In this document: positions 1-5,820 of the stretch, piece after piece | Layout of the letters: every line of letters starts with the position of its first letter | How positions within the stretch are numbered: the stretch's first letter is position 1 | NCBI GenBank assembly: GCA_018224315.1 | Contig: JAGTVF010000371.1 | Coordinates: forward strand, 1 to 6,350 | Direction of reading: 5' to 3' | Length of the DNA stretch: 6,350 nt | Source: Desulfobacterales bacterium | Lineage (GTDB): Bacteria > Desulfobacterota > Desulfobacteria > Desulfobacterales > Desulfosalsimonadaceae | The notes under the pieces: generated by a model | What the model was told of the DNA's origin: nothing | The model's input: only the letters and a program-made list of their open reading frames with translations | The model's database searches: none | Made by a program: the position numbers and the translations under genes

Positions 1-157
<157 letters not shown>

Positions 158-191
158 TCATTGGAATCTTTCGAAGTCCTTCTCCTGTAGA

Positions 192-208
192 GATCTCGGC
201 AAGAGATC
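192..208 (-). other. Small hairpin in the tRNA-Thr to tuf leader
   Basis: GATCTC (192-197) and GAGATC (203-208) form a perfect 6-bp inverted repeat around a 5-base loop, in the 159-base spacer between tRNA-Thr(GGU) and tuf. No T-run follows on the minus strand, so it is not an intrinsic terminator. It could mark an RNA processing point between the tRNA part and the tuf mRNA, or it could be chance. The role is inference. Confidence 0.35.
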
Positions 209-286
209 ATCGATGCATGGCCAGGCGCAAACCCGATTTTCTCAAGACACGATTCCGGTTTCGCACCCATGCCTTGAAAAGTTAAG

Positions 287-363
287 TGGAGCCCACGACC
301 GGAATTGAACCGGTGGACCTCTTCCTTACCAAGGAAGCGCTCTACCGACTGAGCTACGTGGGC
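287..363 (-). tRNA. tRNA-Thr (anticodon GGU)
   Basis: The cloverleaf reads on the minus strand. Its 7-bp acceptor stem pairs GCCCACG with CGTGGGC, the D-arm contains AGCTCAGTCGGTAGAGC, and the anticodon stem CTTCC/GGAAG encloses loop TTGGTAA with anticodon GGT at 328-330. The T-loop is TTCAATT. The 3' CCA is encoded (287-289) after discriminator U. It reads ACC and ACU codons. It lies directly upstream of tuf, the position of thrT in the E. coli thrU-tyrU-glyT-thrT-tufB operon. Confidence 0.97.
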
Positions 364-441
364 CTGATAACCGCCGACTACCGAAAATTATTCCGGAGAT
401 CTTTTTGCAGGGCAGCTTTCATCTGACAGTCGTTTGCCTGA

Positions 442-517
442 TGGAGCGGGAGACGAGAATCGAACTCGCGACATTCAGCTTGGAAGGCTGAAGCTCTGCC
501 AACTGAGCTACTCCCGC
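442..517 (-). tRNA. tRNA-Gly (anticodon UCC)
   Basis: A 76-base cloverleaf on the minus strand with acceptor GCGGGAG/CTCCCGC, a D-arm with AGCTCAGTTGGCAGAGC, anticodon loop CTTCCAA with TCC at 482-484, and a T-arm with GTTCGATTC. The CCA end is encoded. It reads GGA (and GGG by wobble). It is the third tRNA of the tuf-linked cluster, equivalent in position to glyT. Confidence 0.97.
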
Positions 518-619
518 CAATTTCCATTAAACATGCCTGTCGGTTTTTCGCAGTGTTTTCTGCCCGGCAAAACCGTACCCTGTTGCCTTGCGCCTTTGCT
601 GTCAGGTGAATCGCCAGCC

Positions 620-660
620 ATGTAGTCTCTTTGATTCCGCCTCTGCGGAATCTCCTACAT
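620..660 (-). other. Strong two-part hairpin between tRNA-Tyr and tRNA-Gly
   Basis: GATTCCGC (633-640) and GCGGAATC (645-652) form a perfect 8-bp stem with a 4-base loop. An outer 6-bp stem pairs ATGTAG (620-625) with CTACAT (655-660), across an asymmetric internal loop of 7 and 2 bases. It sits inside the 162-base spacer of the tRNA operon. There is no following T-run on the minus strand, so an intrinsic terminator is unlikely. A processing site that separates the Tyr tRNA from downstream tRNAs is the simplest reading, which is inference. Confidence 0.6.
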
Positions 661-679
661 TCAACCGTTATTAATGAAG

Positions 680-764
680 TGGTGGTGGGGGGAGGATTCG
701 AACCTCCGAAGGCTTCGCCGGCAGATTTACAGTCTGCTCCCTTTGGCCGCTCGGGAACCCCACC
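680..764 (-). tRNA. tRNA-Tyr (anticodon GUA)
   Basis: An 85-base class II tRNA on the minus strand. Acceptor GGTGGGG pairs with CCCCACC, the anticodon loop CTGTAAA has GTA at 728-730, and the long variable arm expected for bacterial tRNA-Tyr is present (CCGGCGAAGCCTTCGG region). The T-loop is TTCGAAT, and discriminator A with an encoded CCA follows. It reads UAU and UAC. Its place in the cluster matches tyrU. Confidence 0.97.
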
Positions 765-791
765 ATCAATAATAAAACAAACAATATATTC

Positions 792-867
792 TGGAGCCAG
801 CGGAGGGACTCGAACCCCCGGCCAACTGATTACAAATCAGTAGCTCTACCAACTGAGCTACGCTGGC
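792..867 (-). tRNA. tRNA-Thr (anticodon UGU)
   Basis: A 76-base cloverleaf on the minus strand with acceptor GCCAGCG/CGCTGGC, D-arm AGCTCAGTTGGTAGAGC, anticodon stem ACTGA/TCAGT, loop TTTGTAA with TGT at 832-834, T-loop TTCGAGT, and an encoded CCA after discriminator U. It reads ACA and ACG. It is the first gene of the tRNA-tuf operon, the thrU position, so the operon promoter should lie to its right in the plus-strand coordinates. Confidence 0.97.
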
Positions 868-1057
868 CTGCATTCAATCCGGACACCAGCCGCGTGTGCT
901 TCAAAGCAAGGATCATGTTCATACAAAGGTTCTGCGCTCTACCAGAAAATTTTCCGATCTGCAAGCATTTATCGGTTGGCCAGCACAGAGATCATTCCAA
1001 TTTTGAAACCGAAGTTGTTCAATTGACCCTTCCTGCCGGTTCGTGATCAATCTGCTA

Positions 1058-1086
1058 TGTTTAATATTTTCATAAAGCCATGTCAA
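1058..1086 (-). promoter_or_regulatory. Candidate promoter of the tRNA-tuf operon
   Basis: On the minus strand a perfect -35 hexamer TTGACA (1081-1086) is followed after 17 bases by TAAACA (1058-1063), a poor -10. Direction and placement fit transcription of the tRNA-Thr/Tyr/Gly/Thr-tuf operon with a leader of roughly 180 bases. The weak -10 keeps this tentative, and other promoters nearer to 867 cannot be excluded. Confidence 0.35.
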
Positions 1087-1235
1087 GTAACAAATATCGA
1101 AAATCAATGCAAGCAGTTTTTTTTCATTGTACTTAAAACAAATCAACGCACAGGACAACCCAAAAGAATTGCTCAAACCTGGCTCTGCGGGCGCCGGACC
1201 AATTGATCCGGCCACTGCTTTGCCACACAATCAGC

Positions 1236-1265
1236 TTGACACGAGTTTGCAGCCAGTGGTAATTA
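1236..1265 (+). promoter_or_regulatory. Candidate mltD promoter
   Basis: A perfect TTGACA (1236-1241) is followed after 18 bases by TAATTA (1260-1265), a weak -10. If used, transcription would begin near 1272, about 70 bases before the chosen start codon at 1340. A promoter here would lie inside the longer frame that opens at 1127, which supports the shorter start. Confidence is limited by the -10 match. Confidence 0.35.
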
Positions 1266-1339
1266 TTCCGCTTACAAATTCCATGTCGGAAAAATTTGCT
1301 GACTTTCAGGCAAATACAAATATTGACCAAAAGGTACCC

Positions 1340-3142
1340 ATGCAATCTCTCAAAACGTTCGCCTTCAGTCGTAAAAATGCAATGTTTGCTGCATTGCTGG
1401 CAATTGCCATGCTATTCACCGGCTGCGCCGGCTGGACCGGCCGGATCGGAGATGAGCCGGCCGGTGATTCCGCAAAAACCTCAACCCAGGACCGCCAGGA
1501 ACCGGAAACAGCTGCAGCCGAAGATGAAACACAGGTTGAAGTCCTGCCCTTGTTGAGTTTCAACGGCAACGAGGAAGAAAATGCCAGGCTGCTGATCGAG
1601 CGTGACCCTCCTGCAGATTCCCAGTCCCGGCTGGACAAATCCCTGGAATTCTATCAGGCCTCCCAGGACTACTGGCAGCAGGGAGAGCTGGAAAACGCTC
1701 TGGACTCCCTGGACAATGCATATGCGTTGATTTTGACCGCCCCCCCTGCCCAAGACCCGAAACTAAGCCAGCAGAAAGACGATCTGCGGTTTATGATCTC
1801 CAAGCGGATTCTTGAAATTTACTCTTCCCGGTATACAACGGTAAAAGGCAACCACAATGCCATTCCCTTTTCCCTTAACGAACATGTTCAAAGGGAAATC
1901 AAACTGTTTACCGAAGGGCCTTCAAGGACTTTTTTCATCAATTCCTATAAACGATCCGGCCGATACCGCCCTTATATCCTCAAGGAATTGAAAAAGGCCG
2001 GCATTCCCGAGGAGCTTTCCTGGCTGCCGCTTGTGGAAAGCGGGTTTAAAACCAAGGCCCTGTCAAGCGCCCGGGCTCTGGGAATGTGGCAGTTTATTGC
2101 TTCCACAGGTTACAAATTCGGCCTTACAAGGGATCGCTACATTGACGAACGCCTGGACCCCTACAAGTCCACCCAGGCCGCCATTGATTATCTAAAGGAA
2201 CTGCATGAAATTTTCGGGGACTGGAAAACCGTGCTGGCCGCCTACAACTGCGGAGAAGGCCGGGTATTGCGCGTAATCCGGCAGCAAAACATCAATTACC
2301 TGGATGATTTCTGGGATCTCTATCAGCGCCTGCCCAGGGAGACCGCCCGCTATGTGCCCAAGTTTCTGGCCACCATCCACATCATCAACAATCTGGAAAA
2401 ATACAACATGGATCACATCGAGCCGGATCCGCCAATGGATTTCGAGCTTGTGGAGGTCAAAAAACAGGCAGCCCTGAAAAACATTGCCAAGGTCATTGAC
2501 GTCGAGCACAACAAACTTCTGGAACTCAATCCCGAACTTCGCTACAAGGTTCTGCCCGATGATCCATACGACTTAAAGGTGCCGCCGGAAAAAGGCGAGG
2601 TGCTTCTGGCAAAGATCGACGATATCGAGGAACACTACCAGAGCCCCCACAACATTGTCTACCACCGGGTGCGGCCCGGAGAGAACCTGTCAGCCATTGC
2701 CCGGCGCTACAACACCACCTCCCAGAAAATCGCCTGGTACAACAACATTTACCGGAAGGATTACATTGTCACCGGCCAGCGGCTCAAAATCCCCCAGGCC
2801 GGGACTTATGCCGCACGGGGCCCGCTTCCGGAGCCTTCCCGGACAATCGACTACAAGGTCAAACGGGGCGATTCCCTCTGGGTGCTGGCCAAACGCTACA
2901 ACACCACCACAAATCGGATCCAGCAATTAAACAACCTCAATTCAGTGAACCTGTACATCGGCCAGAAACTTAAAATCCCGGCCGGCAAAACCGCTGAGCG
3001 CAAAGCCTACCGGGTGAAAAAAGGCGATTCGCCCTATACCATTGCCAGGCGCCACGACATGAGCATGAACAAGTTTTTGCAAATCAATGAACTAAACCGG
3101 CATTCAAGGATTTACCCGGGCCAAACCCTTTACGTGGAATAA
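1340..3142 (+). CDS. mltD: MltD-type lytic transglycosylase lipoprotein with three LysM domains
   Basis: A murein lytic transglycosylase (GH23/SLT fold) that would cleave the MurNAc-GlcNAc bond with 1,6-anhydro ring formation, anchored to the outer membrane and facing the periplasm. The 600-residue product starts with a lipoprotein signal peptide: basic n-region, hydrophobic stretch at about 14-27, and lipobox LFTGC with Cys29 as the lipidation site. A charged linker and a helical region follow. The SLT domain spans about 205-325, with catalytic Glu233 in PLVESGF, GMWQF at 248-252 and AAYNCGEG at 300-307. Three LysM repeats for glycan binding begin near residues 441, 505 and 557, each with an (R/K)xGD/E-type opening, and the last ends at the C-terminus. 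The frame is open back to 1127, but the signal peptide, a nearby AAGG and the promoter candidate at 1236-1265 favour ATG 1340; E. coli MltD has the same plan with fewer LysM repeats. Confidence 0.93.
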   Translation: MQSLKTFAFSRKNAMFAALLAIAMLFTGCAGWTGRIGDEPAGDSAKTSTQDRQEPETAAAEDETQVEVLPLLSFNGNEEENARLLIERDPPADSQSRLDKSLEFYQASQDYWQQGELENALDSLDNAYALILTAPPAQDPKLSQQKDDLRFMISKRILEIYSSRYTTVKGNHNAIPFSLNEHVQREIKLFTEGPSRTFFINSYKRSGRYRPYILKELKKAGIPEELSWLPLVESGFKTKALSSARALGMWQFIASTGYKFGLTRDRYIDERLDPYKSTQAAIDYLKELHEIFGDWKTVLAAYNCGEGRVLRVIRQQNINYLDDFWDLYQRLPRETARYVPKFLATIHIINNLEKYNMDHIEPDPPMDFELVEVKKQAALKNIAKVIDVEHNKLLELNPELRYKVLPDDPYDLKVPPEKGEVLLAKIDDIEEHYQSPHNIVYHRVRPGENLSAIARRYNTTSQKIAWYNNIYRKDYIVTGQRLKIPQAGTYAARGPLPEPSRTIDYKVKRGDSLWVLAKRYNTTTNRIQQLNNLNSVNLYIGQKLKIPAGKTAERKAYRVKKGDSPYTIARRHDMSMNKFLQINELNRHSRIYPGQTLYVE

Positions 3143-3158
3143 ACCCGGCTTGCCACAC

Positions 3159-3234
3159 GCCCCCGTAGCTCAGTGGATAGAGCAATGGATTCCTAATCCA
3201 TGTGCCGCAGGTTCGATTCCTGCCGGGGGCACCA
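3159..3234 (+). tRNA. tRNA-Arg (anticodon CCU)
   Basis: A 76-base cloverleaf with acceptor GCCCCCG/CGGGGGC, D-arm AGCTCAGTGGATAGAGC, anticodon stem ATGGA/TCCAT, loop TTCCTAA with CCT at 3192-3194, T-loop TTCGATT, and an encoded CCA (3232-3234). It reads the rare arginine codon AGG. It starts only 16 bases after the mltD stop, so it may be read through from mltD or have its own promoter within that gene. No integrase gene or repeated 3'-end copy is visible downstream, so there is no sign of an integrated element here. Confidence 0.97.
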
Positions 3235-3269
3235 GTTTTCATGGATCATGCTTTTCAAATAATGCAATT

Positions 3270-3288
3270 TGTACAACTCCTGTACAAC
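3270..3288 (+). repeat. Tandem TGTACAAC repeat, 11-bp spacing
   Basis: TGTACAAC occurs at 3270-3277 and again at 3281-3288, a period of 11 bases or about one DNA helical turn. Each copy contains the palindrome TGTACA. Two same-face sites upstream of a promoter resemble an operator, but the binding protein is unknown and chance is possible. Confidence 0.4.
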
Positions 3289-3359
3289 CTCAATGACTAA
3301 CCACCCCTGCCCGTTGTCAGCCCGGCGGCCCCATAAAACCTGGGCCGATCACAGCCTTC

Positions 3360-3388
3360 TTTACAGAATAAGAAATTTACAATATAAA
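3360..3388 (+). promoter_or_regulatory. Likely sigma-70 promoter for ihfA
   Basis: TTTACA (3360-3365, 5 of 6 match to TTGACA) and TATAAA (3383-3388, 5 of 6 match to TATAAT) are separated by the ideal 17 bases, in a locally AT-rich stretch. Transcription would begin near 3395, leaving a leader of about 190 bases before ihfA. No other gene lies between, so ihfA is the natural target. Confidence 0.6.
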
Positions 3389-3584
3389 GCAAACGTGAAC
3401 CAATTAATTCCACACGTAAGATTTTCAGCTGGGTCCCGGGAATTCATTCATGTCGCAAGTTTCCCAAACACAAACAATAAAAAGCTGGGCCGGGCATACC
3501 ATATTCTTGTGCAGCAGACACACTGGCCGGGTCTGAAAAACAATGGAGACAAGGAGATTCCGCCACACAAGGAGACACAAAAAC

Positions 3585-3869
3585 ATGGCAGTAACGAAAT
3601 CGCAAATCGCAAAACAGGTGCACGACATCGGTTTCAGCAAAAAGGCATCCACAGAGATTGTCGATACCCTTCTGGAAATCATAAAGGTCCGCCTGGAAAA
3701 CGGCGAGGATGTTCTGGTTTCCGGATTTGGTAAATTCTGTGTAAAGGACAAGGCACCCAGGCGGGGCAGGAACCCGGCTACGGGTGATGCTTTGATGCTG
3801 GAGGGCCGGCGGGTGGTGACTTTCAAGTGTTCCGGAAAATTAAAGGCGCGAACAAACGGTAAAGAATAA
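3585..3869 (+). CDS. ihfA: Integration host factor alpha-like DNA-bending protein
   Basis: A 94-residue member of the HU/IHF family, which bends DNA sharply as a dimer and acts in nucleoid structure, recombination and transcription. The N-terminal helical part (MAVTKSQIAK, residues 1-10, through about 40) is followed by the conserved GFGKF core at 47-51 and the beta-arm around 57-76, with Arg62-Asn63-Pro64 at the tip; the proline is the residue that intercalates into DNA in IHF/HU. The C-terminal segment GRRVVTF (74-80) followed by KLKAR resembles IHF alpha more than HU. ATG 3585 is chosen because AAGGAG lies at 3569-3574 and the product then has family length (E. coli IhfA is 99 residues); the frame is open back to 3543 but adds only a basic non-conserved tail. 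Cys52 and Cys82 are unusual for the family. The alpha assignment over HU or beta is likely, not certain. Confidence 0.9.
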   Translation: MAVTKSQIAKQVHDIGFSKKASTEIVDTLLEIIKVRLENGEDVLVSGFGKFCVKDKAPRRGRNPATGDALMLEGRRVVTFKCSGKLKARTNGKE

Positions 3870-3950
3870 GTCTGTCAGGATCCAGCCGGATCATAGCAGC
3901 AACCAACAGGTAACATCAGTTTCATTTACCTTTCCCGGGAGGCAGCGGAC

Positions 3951-4856
3951 ATGAATCAGATGAATCACACAACTGAAGCGCACGTGGGATCCAACGGAAT
4001 CCGGATAGCCTATGATACTTTCGGCAATCCCGCTCATCGGCCGGTCGTACTCATACAGGGACTTAATATGCAGATGATTGCATGGGAGATTGACTTCTGT
4101 AAGGCCCTGGCAGAAAGGGGAAATTATGTGATACGGTTTGACAACCGGGATGTTGGGCACACCACCTGGTGCTCGGAAGCCGGCATCCCGGATCTTGGAG
4201 AACTCATGCAAAGTGCATTAGAGGGAAAACCCGTTAAACCGCCTTACACTTTAAAAGATATGGCGGCTGACACGGTTGGCCTTCTGGATGGACTGGAAAT
4301 TGAAAAAGCCCATGTGGCAGGGGTTTCAATGGGCGGGATGATTGCTCAGACCATGGCGATTGATTATCCGCAACGAATTTCTTCCCTGACATCCATCATG
4401 TCCACCACTGGCAACCCGGCACTTCCGGGTCCAGCCCCCGAAGCACAGCAGGTTCTTTTGGCTCCCCCGCCTGCAGAGAGGGAGGCCTATATTGAATCAA
4501 GGGTGGAGCTCTGGCAGATTCTCAGCGGGCCAGGTGCCCAAATCGATTTGGAGCACATTCGCCGCCGGGAAGGCATGTTTTATGACCGGGGCATGAACCC
4601 TTCAGCACCCATCCGGCAGCTTGCCGCTATCATGGCATCCGGAAACCGACGGCCAATGCTTGAAAAAGTCAATATCCCGGCACTGGTTATTCATGGAGAC
4701 ATTGACCCTCTCTTGCCCATGGCCTACGGCGAAGATACGGCTGATGCGATTCCAGGGGCAAAATTAAAAATTATCAAAGGGATGGGCCATAACCTGGATA
4801 CCTTGCCGCAGGTATGGGAAGAGGTGATAGGGGCAATACAGGAGCATATTGAATAA
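3951..4856 (+). CDS. Alpha/beta-fold hydrolase (RdmC-like esterase type)
   Basis: A 301-residue cytoplasmic alpha/beta hydrolase. The nucleophile elbow is GVSMGG with Ser126, the acid is probably Asp252 in HGDIDPLLP, and the base is His280 in GMGHNLD, so the full Ser-Asp-His triad is present. The strand-turn VIRFDNRDVGHTT and the oxyanion-region LIQGLNMQM also fit the subgroup that includes aclacinomycin methylesterase RdmC and similar esterases. The substrate cannot be told from sequence. No signal peptide is visible. The start has GGGAGG at 3937-3942, 8 bases upstream. The gene follows ihfA by 81 bases with no clear terminator, and a UPF0270 gene follows 39 bases later, so hydrolase and UPF0270 probably form one transcript. 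In E. coli another alpha/beta hydrolase, YheT, also neighbours the UPF0270 gene yheU, although YheT belongs to a different hydrolase subgroup. Confidence 0.92.
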   Translation: MNQMNHTTEAHVGSNGIRIAYDTFGNPAHRPVVLIQGLNMQMIAWEIDFCKALAERGNYVIRFDNRDVGHTTWCSEAGIPDLGELMQSALEGKPVKPPYTLKDMAADTVGLLDGLEIEKAHVAGVSMGGMIAQTMAIDYPQRISSLTSIMSTTGNPALPGPAPEAQQVLLAPPPAEREAYIESRVELWQILSGPGAQIDLEHIRRREGMFYDRGMNPSAPIRQLAAIMASGNRRPMLEKVNIPALVIHGDIDPLLPMAYGEDTADAIPGAKLKIIKGMGHNLDTLPQVWEEVIGAIQEHIE

Positions 4857-4895
4857 AAGCAGAGAGTGTGTGCAAAATGGACATAGCGGTTTAAA

Positions 4896-5135
4896 ATGTC
4901 GTTTGTAATAATTCCGTATGACCGGTTGAGTCCGGAAACCCTTTATGGCGTTGTCGAAGAATTCGTAACACGGGATGGAACGGACTATGGTGAGCGGGAG
5001 GTCACTTTGGAAGTAAAGATTTCACAGATTATCAATCAATTGAAGTCAAACGAGGCTGTCATTGCCTTTGATCAGGAATCACAAAGCTGTAATATCGTAA
5101 AAAGTGATGACCCATCCTTGCCGGAACTGAGATAA
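4896..5135 (+). CDS. UPF0270 (YheU-like) small protein
   Basis: A 79-residue soluble protein of unknown function. Recognition rests on the family pattern VIIPYDRLSPETL (4-16), EEFVTRDGTDYGERE (21-35), then a helix with LEVKISQIINQLKSNEAVI (38-56) and the closing NIV (66-68). E. coli YheU has the same pattern (IPW.LSPETL, EFV.REGTDYG, GEAV). Length is near the family norm of about 70-80. The start lacks a good Shine-Dalgarno. A five-codon frame (4877-4894, MDIAV) stops one base before ATG 4896, so reinitiation or coupling is possible. It follows the alpha/beta hydrolase by 39 bases and is probably cotranscribed with it. Confidence 0.88.
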   Translation: MSFVIIPYDRLSPETLYGVVEEFVTRDGTDYGEREVTLEVKISQIINQLKSNEAVIAFDQESQSCNIVKSDDPSLPELR

Positions 5136-5241
5136 GCCGGTTCGTATATTTTGCGGCAGATGATCGGGAGAGGGGATATATCGGCAATGTGCATCGGAAT
5201 ACGCAATTTGCTGGGAGAACCATGATATTGGTTGGTGGTCT

Positions 5242-5649
5242 ATGCCGTACTTGAAAAAGAGCGTTCTGTCAGTTGCCACAATTTTTACAATAGTTTTCGC
5301 TATCCTTCCGTTTGCTAAAGCTGCGCCGGTAATCAATGGCAAAGTGTTTGGTGTCTCAGACGGCGATACCATCACTGTCCTGCAGGAACGCATCCAATAC
5401 AAAATCCGTCTCTATGGAATTGATTGTCCAGAGTCTCACCAGGATTTCGGGACCAGAGCCAAACAATTTACATCAGAGCTTGTTTTCAAAAAACAGGTGC
5501 GGGTGGTCCAGAAAGACATGGACCGCTATGGGCGGGTGGTTGGCCTTGTTTTTGTGGATGGAACCTGTATCAATGATGATGCACACCAATCCTGCCTGGC
5601 ACAGCGTTCAGCTGTTTTCCTTCCTTCCCATGCATTCCGGCATTTATGA
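5242..5649 (+). CDS. Secreted thermonuclease-like (SNase) protein, C-terminally truncated
   Basis: A Staphylococcal-nuclease-fold phosphodiesterase expected to degrade nucleic acids outside the cytoplasm. The 135-residue product opens with a signal peptide: KK at 5-6, a hydrophobic core at about 8-24, and a likely AKA cleavage site after residue 27. The SNase domain shows DGDTI at 40-44, Arg56 in IRLYGIDCPE, Asp61, Glu64 and Arg98 in DRYGRVVG; these correspond to the calcium-binding and catalytic positions (Arg35, Asp40, Glu43, Arg87) of staphylococcal nuclease, so the active site is complete. Similarity fades after CINDD (109-113): the final helix region is replaced by unrelated residues ending at TGA 5647. 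Homologues usually continue 25-45 residues. A frameshift, an old deletion or a sequencing error near 5570-5620 would all explain this; the +1 frame shows PAWHS where a GLAWxx motif is expected. It may be a decaying gene. The Shine-Dalgarno is weak (GGTGG). Confidence 0.7.
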   Translation: MPYLKKSVLSVATIFTIVFAILPFAKAAPVINGKVFGVSDGDTITVLQERIQYKIRLYGIDCPESHQDFGTRAKQFTSELVFKKQVRVVQKDMDRYGRVVGLVFVDGTCINDDAHQSCLAQRSAVFLPSHAFRHL

Positions 5650-5820
5650 CGGCTTGTGCCTGGCCGTCCGAATCTGATGACTTCGTAAAACCAGTTTCCT
5701 CTCCATAGAAAATTTAAATTTGATTTGCAAAACCGATTTGCAGAATTAATAATGGGTATAAGATCAAAAAGTCAGAAAGCTTGGGAAGAATTTAAGGAAT
5801 CCAAACAAGGAGATATTTGA
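5650..5820 (+). other. Spacer upstream of prxU with promoter-like sequence
   Basis: The AT-rich spacer holds a 12-bp palindrome AAATTTAAATTT (5710-5721), a direct repeat GATTTGCA (5722-5729 and 5735-5742), and a possible promoter TTTGCA (5724-5729), 18 bases, AATAAT (5748-5753). A TATAAG (5757-5762) is an alternative -10. Closely spaced repeats beside a promoter of an oxidative-stress gene could be a regulator site, but no known operator is recognised. A 22-codon frame (5752-5820) runs through the end of this spacer and stops immediately before the prxU start. Confidence 0.4.

Larger units (their letters stand above)
868..1339. other. Divergent gene-free region
   Basis: About 470 bases separate the 5' end of tRNA-Thr(UGU), transcribed leftwards, from the chosen start of the lytic transglycosylase gene, transcribed rightwards. 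The stretch holds one promoter candidate on each strand and no convincing gene. The opposite-strand frame here (919-1230) and the upstream part of the transglycosylase frame (1127-1339) encode sequence without recognisable domains. Confidence 0.6.
3235..3584 (+). other. Gene-free leader region upstream of ihfA
   Basis: This 350-base stretch lies between tRNA-Arg and the IHF gene. It holds a pair of TGTACAAC direct repeats (3270-3288), a well-formed sigma-70-type promoter (3360-3388) and a leader of about 190 bases ending in the ihfA Shine-Dalgarno. The frame open from 3269 to 3733 overlaps ihfA in another phase, lacks any recognisable domain and is not considered a gene. Confidence 0.6.

Noticed and set aside
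434..843. Small plus-strand frames across the tRNA-Gly, Tyr and Thr genes
   Set aside because: They are antisense translations of tRNA sequence, such as the GDENRTRDIQLG and GGTRTPGQ peptides that commonly arise from tRNA genes.
919..1230. A minus-strand gene in the divergent region
   Set aside because: The translated sequence has no recognisable motif, no good ribosome site was seen, and it overlaps the likely promoters on both strands.
1127..1339. A 71-residue N-terminal extension of the lytic transglycosylase
   Set aside because: It would bury the lipoprotein signal peptide that starts at 1340, it lacks family similarity, and it would contain the promoter candidate at 1236-1265.
3159..3300. 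A tRNA-Arg attachment site with an integrated element
   Set aside because: No integrase, no second copy of the tRNA 3' end and no compositional break were seen in the window.
3269..3733. A 154-residue protein overlapping ihfA
   Set aside because: Composition is non-protein-like, it has no domain, and it shares DNA with the confidently identified ihfA in another frame.
3877..3893. A terminator after ihfA (GATCC/GGATC)
   Set aside because: The stem is only 5 bp and no T-run follows, so it does not support intrinsic termination.
5677..5692. Half of a dispersed hairpin repeat (TGACTTCGTAAAA) after the nuclease
   Set aside because: It recalls dispersed hairpins, but the complementary arm is absent here, so it cannot be supported from this window.
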